A DNA stretch of 64,000 nt. Source: Rhodanobacter sp. T12-5. Its GTDB lineage: Bacteria > Pseudomonadota > Gammaproteobacteria > Xanthomonadales > Rhodanobacteraceae. Location of the stretch: NCBI RefSeq assembly GCF_008329435.1, contig NZ_NPKN01000007.1, positions 124,001-188,000 of the forward strand. Reading direction: 5' to 3'. Below, in pieces: positions 62,218-64,000 of this stretch (within the stretch, counting starts at the first letter, position 1; every line of letters starts with the position of its first letter). The position numbers and the translations under genes are program-made. The notes beneath the pieces were generated by a model. It made no database searches. It saw only the letters and a program-made list of their open reading frames with translations, and was not told the DNA's origin.

Positions 62218-63618
62218 TCAACCCCGCGCCATGGCAATGGCGGCGTCGATGCGCCGCAGCGCCTCGGCGCGGCCTGCCAGATGGATCGTCTGATCGATCG
62301 ACGGCGATACCTGGGTTCCGGTCATCGCCACCCGCAGCGGCTGCGCGATCTTGCCCATGCCCAGCTCGAACTTCGCGGCGAGCTGCTCGATCACGCGATG
62401 GATCGGCTCTGGCTTCCACTCGCACTCGGCCAGCAGCGGCTTCGCAGCCGCGAGCACGGCGACGGCGCTGTCGTTCTTCAGATGCTTGGCGACCGCCTTG
62501 TCGTCCCATTCGGAGATCGGCGCGTACCAGACTTTCGCGCGCTCGGCCATTTCCTTCAGCGTGTGCACGCGATCGCGCAACGCCACGATCACGTCGGCCG
62601 GCGCCGGCCCATTCGTCGCATCGATGCCGGCGCGTTGCAGGTGCCACTCGAACTCCGCCACCAGCGTCTGCGGCTCGTCGGTTTTCAGATAGTGCTGGTT
62701 GAGCCAGGCCAGCTTCTCGGTGTCGAAGCGCGAAGCCGCCTTGTTGACGTCGGCGATATCGAACAGCGCGATCATCTCCTCGCGCGAGAATATCTCCTGG
62801 TCGCCATGCGACCAGCCCAGCCGCACCAGGTAGTTCAGCAGCGCATGCGGCAGGAAGCCATCGCCGCGGTAGTCCATCACGCTGACCGCACTGGTGCGCT
62901 TGGACAGCTTCTTGCCTTCCTTGTCGAGGATCATCGGCAGGTGCGCGAACTCCGGCACCGGCGCGCCGAGCGCCTTGTAGATGTTGATCTGGCGTGGCGT
63001 GTTGTTGACGTGGTCGTCGCCGCGGATCACCTCGGTGATGCCCATGTCGATGTCGTCGACCACCACCGCGAAGTTGTAGGTCGGCCAGCCGTCGGAGCGG
63101 AAGATGACCAGGTCGTCCAGCTCGGTGTTGCTCCACTCGATGCGGCCCTTCACCTTGTCGTCGAATACCACCGAACCCTCGCTCGGGTTGCGGAAGCGGA
63201 TCACCCGGTTGGGGTCATCACGGCAAGGTTCGTTGCGGTCGCGGTAATGACCGTTGTAGCGCGGCTTCTCGCCCTTGGCCATGGCGGCCTCTCGCATCGC
63301 CTCGATCTCGGCCTTGCTCTCGTAGGCGTAGTAGGCCTTGCCAGCCGCGACAAGCTCATTGGCGACCTGCTTGTATCGCTCGAGTCGCCGGGTCTGGTAG
63401 AACGGGCCTTCGTCGGCGTCCAGGCCAAGCCAGTGCATCGCATCGAGAATCGCCTTCACCGCTTCGTCGGTGGAACGCTCGCGATCGGTATCCTCGATGC
63501 GCAGGATGAACTGACCGCCGCGACGACGCGATTCCAGCCAGCAGTACAGCGCGGTGCGCGCGCCGCCGATGTGCAGGAAACCGGTGGGGCTGGGAGCGAA
63601 GCGGGTGCGTACGGTCAT
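62218..63618 (-). CDS. gltX: Glutamyl-tRNA synthetase
   Basis: A 466-residue class I synthetase that charges tRNA-Glu. The HIGH-type motif is '[19 protein letters not shown]' and the KMSKS-type motif is KLSKRTS. '[15 protein letters not shown]' and '[12 protein letters not shown]' are also typical. Its length fits the proteobacterial enzyme. A DUF4399 gene lies upstream in the same direction, with a 70-nt gap. Confidence 0.97.
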   Translation of the reverse strand: MTVRTRFAPSPTGFLHIGGARTALYCWLESRRRGGQFILRIEDTDRERSTDEAVKAILDAMHWLGLDADEGPFYQTRRLERYKQVANELVAAGKAYYAYESKAEIEAMREAAMAKGEKPRYNGHYRDRNEPCRDDPNRVIRFRNPSEGSVVFDDKVKGRIEWSNTELDDLVIFRSDGWPTYNFAVVVDDIDMGITEVIRGDDHVNNTPRQINIYKALGAPVPEFAHLPMILDKEGKKLSKRTSAVSVMDYRGDGFLPHALLNYLVRLGWSHGDQEIFSREEMIALFDIADVNKAASRFDTEKLAWLNQHYLKTDEPQTLVAEFEWHLQRAGIDATNGPAPADVIVALRDRVHTLKEMAERAKVWYAPISEWDDKAVAKHLKNDSAVAVLAAAKPLLAECEWKPEPIHRVIEQLAAKFELGMGKIAQPLRVAMTGTQVSPSIDQTIHLAGRAEALRRIDAAIAMARG

Positions 63619-63688
63619 CGGGATATCAGCAGCGTGAAGGCGAAGCTGCCGATTTTAACCGATCTGCCGTACGCGGCCCGCGTTCCGG

Positions 63689-64000
63689 TCACTTCACGTG
63701 GATGGTGATCTTCTTCGACACCAGCGCCGGCTCGAACGGCACGTGATTCTGGTCGCCCAGTTCCAGTTGCAGGGTATGCGTGCCAGGTGCCAGCTTCAGC
63801 GTGGTCTGGGTCTGACCGCCGCCGAAGTGGATGTGATTGGCGTCGGCAGGAATCGGCTGGCCGGCAGCGGGCAGCTCCTTCACGTCGACCAGCAGGTGAT
63901 GATGCCCGGTGTGCTCCTTGCTCACTCCGGCCGGCGCCACGCCCATGCCCTTGAGGCCGAAACGCACGGTGACTTGCTGGCCCACGGTGGCGCCATCGCC
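63689..64000 (-). CDS. DUF4399 protein, C-terminal part (partial)
   Basis: At least 103 residues of a DUF4399 protein; the frame stays open to the window edge and the N-terminus, with a likely signal peptide, is missing. 'VRFGLKGMGVAPAGVSKEHTGHHHLLVDV' carries the family's HHH motif (seen as 'GMGVAPAG' and 'TGHHHLLVDV'), followed by 'HIHFGGGQTQTTLKL' and 'HTLQLELGDQNHVPF'. The His-rich beta fold may bind a metal in the periplasm; function unknown. Confidence 0.85.
   Translation of the reverse strand, partial: GDGATVGQQVTVRFGLKGMGVAPAGVSKEHTGHHHLLVDVKELPAAGQPIPADANHIHFGGGQTQTTLKLAPGTHTLQLELGDQNHVPFEPALVSKKITIHVK

Noticed and set aside
1..64000. CRISPR arrays, rRNA, tRNA, insertion sequences, phage genes
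   Set aside because: No regularly spaced identical repeats with unique spacers, transposase, integrase or phage structural motif, and no tRNA cloverleaf was recognised by eye.

Overview
The window is GC-rich bacterial chromosome, most likely from a Xanthomonadales gammaproteobacterium of the Rhodanobacter/Dyella/Luteibacter group. This rests on the folC-dedD-cvpA-purF order, a TrpR-like gene fused by overlap to a complete hisGDCBHAF(IE) operon, a Tat-exported HiPIP, many GTAGGAG-type REP palindromes, and general protein flavour. The assignment is inference; no rRNA or tRNA gene is present to confirm it. Genes are densely packed on both strands and many pairs overlap by 1-20 nt.

Layout. 1-4484 (+): the end of a HlyD-type adaptor, a PqqD-like/M50 protease/HlyD fusion and a short SecA-like ATPase, which look like one operon and the best candidate for an undescribed export system. 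4526-10883 (-): folC, dedD-like SPOR gene, cvpA, purF, then a DUF455 ferritin-like gene and a YdcF-type gene. 11025-13777 (-): a CueR-like regulator and a Cu+ P-type ATPase behind a MerR-type promoter. 13836-17224: Tat-exported M19 dipeptidase diverging from a TetR regulator across a tetO-like palindrome, then a phospholipase D/cardiolipin synthase. 17343-20177: MocR regulator diverging from an MBL-fold gene and a cupin gene. 20201-25493 (-): acetyltransferase, ABC exporter, a new 31-residue membrane microprotein, and a three-gene operon (membrane protein, winged-helix regulator, serine hydrolase). 25665-29318 (+): GFA enzyme, DUF3772 mechanosensitive channel, VOC protein. 29377-36764: two exported hydrolases, DUF72, an RNase Sa/barstar pair, an S4 protein, an arylamine N-acetyltransferase and a lipoprotein MsrA.

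36879-45911: ABC exporter, parE, fasciclin protein, 3-hydroxyanthranilate dioxygenase, Nudix hydrolase and two tandem APC permeases. After an AT-rich gap come the HiPIP gene (-) and the methionine salvage genes mtnB-mtnD-mtnC plus a C13 peptidase (+). 49890-51692 (-) is a patchy accessory stretch: a truncated DUF4386 gene, a GFA gene and a PhyH-type oxygenase. 51801-59256 (-) is the complete histidine operon, headed by its probable regulator. 59601-61873 (-) holds the ribosomal protein bTHX, a CDF cation exporter, a MerC-like protein with a Zur-box-like site, and Zur. The window ends with a small membrane protein, gltX and a partial DUF4399 gene (-).

Starts were moved inward from the longest open frame where a better ATG, overlap or ribosome binding site argued for it; this is noted in each entry. 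Functions are assigned from motifs read by eye, with no database search.
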